From Desulfobacula sp. (lineage in GTDB: Bacteria; Desulfobacterota; Desulfobacteria; Desulfobacterales; Desulfobacteraceae), in contig JAOZRI010000170.1 in the NCBI GenBank assembly GCA_029940235.1, positions 1-5,544 of the forward strand: a stretch of DNA of 5,544 bases, in the 5' to 3' direction. The translations under genes and the position numbers were made by a program. The notes beneath the pieces are model-generated. The model was not told the DNA's origin, made no database searches, and saw only the letters and a program-made list of their open reading frames with translations. Below, in pieces: positions 1-5,544 of the stretch (its first letter is position 1; every line of letters starts with the position of its first letter).

Positions 1-5513
<5,513 letters not shown>

Positions 5514-5523
5514 GAGATCTCCT
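5514..5523 (-). promoter_or_regulatory. rpoB ribosome binding site
   Basis: AGGAG lies at 5523-5519 on the minus strand, five bases (ATCTC) before the ATG at 5513. This is a normal strength and spacing and supports that ATG over any start further upstream. The remaining 21 bases to the window edge show no promoter or terminator and no end of an upstream gene. Confidence 0.75.
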
Positions 5524-5544
5524 GGGGTCTTGGTTTTTCCAATG

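Overview
The window holds part of one transcription unit, read entirely on the minus strand. It contains a full-length rpoB (RNA polymerase beta subunit, 5513 down to 1386) followed by the first 458 codons of rpoC (beta-prime subunit, 1375 down to the window edge). Only 10 bases separate the two genes. No other gene, RNA gene, mobile element, CRISPR array or long non-coding stretch could be supported. The only non-coding DNA is the 10-base rpoB-rpoC gap and 31 bases upstream of rpoB.

Organism: the proteins look like Deltaproteobacteria in the old sense (Desulfobacterota), probably a sulfate-reducer-type lineage near Desulfobacterales. This rests on remembered family patterns: the beta-prime N-terminus ([14 protein letters not shown]), the beta C-terminus ([10 protein letters not shown]), the proteobacterial-type beta insertions, and AT-leaning codon use with frequent AGA, AAA and TTT. 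No search was run, so this is inference.

Layout in transcription order: 5544-5514 is the rpoB leader with an AGGAG ribosome binding site. 5513-1386 is rpoB, 1375 residues, with intact active-site residues, a rifampicin pocket of sensitive type and two lineage-type insertions. 1388-1376 is a TAAGGAG ribosome binding site that shares its TAA with the rpoB stop codon. From 1375 runs rpoC, which starts at TTG and leaves the window exactly one base into the Ala codon before the catalytic NADFDGD motif. The two products assemble with alpha, omega and sigma into RNA polymerase. The tight spacing fits co-translation of the two largest subunits at matched levels.

This is a conserved housekeeping region, and I found no new biological system. 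The points worth a second look are small: the TTG start of rpoC, several substitutions at normally conserved beta and beta-prime positions, a sequence similarity between the two beta insertions, and a 10-bp perfect inverted repeat inside rpoB.
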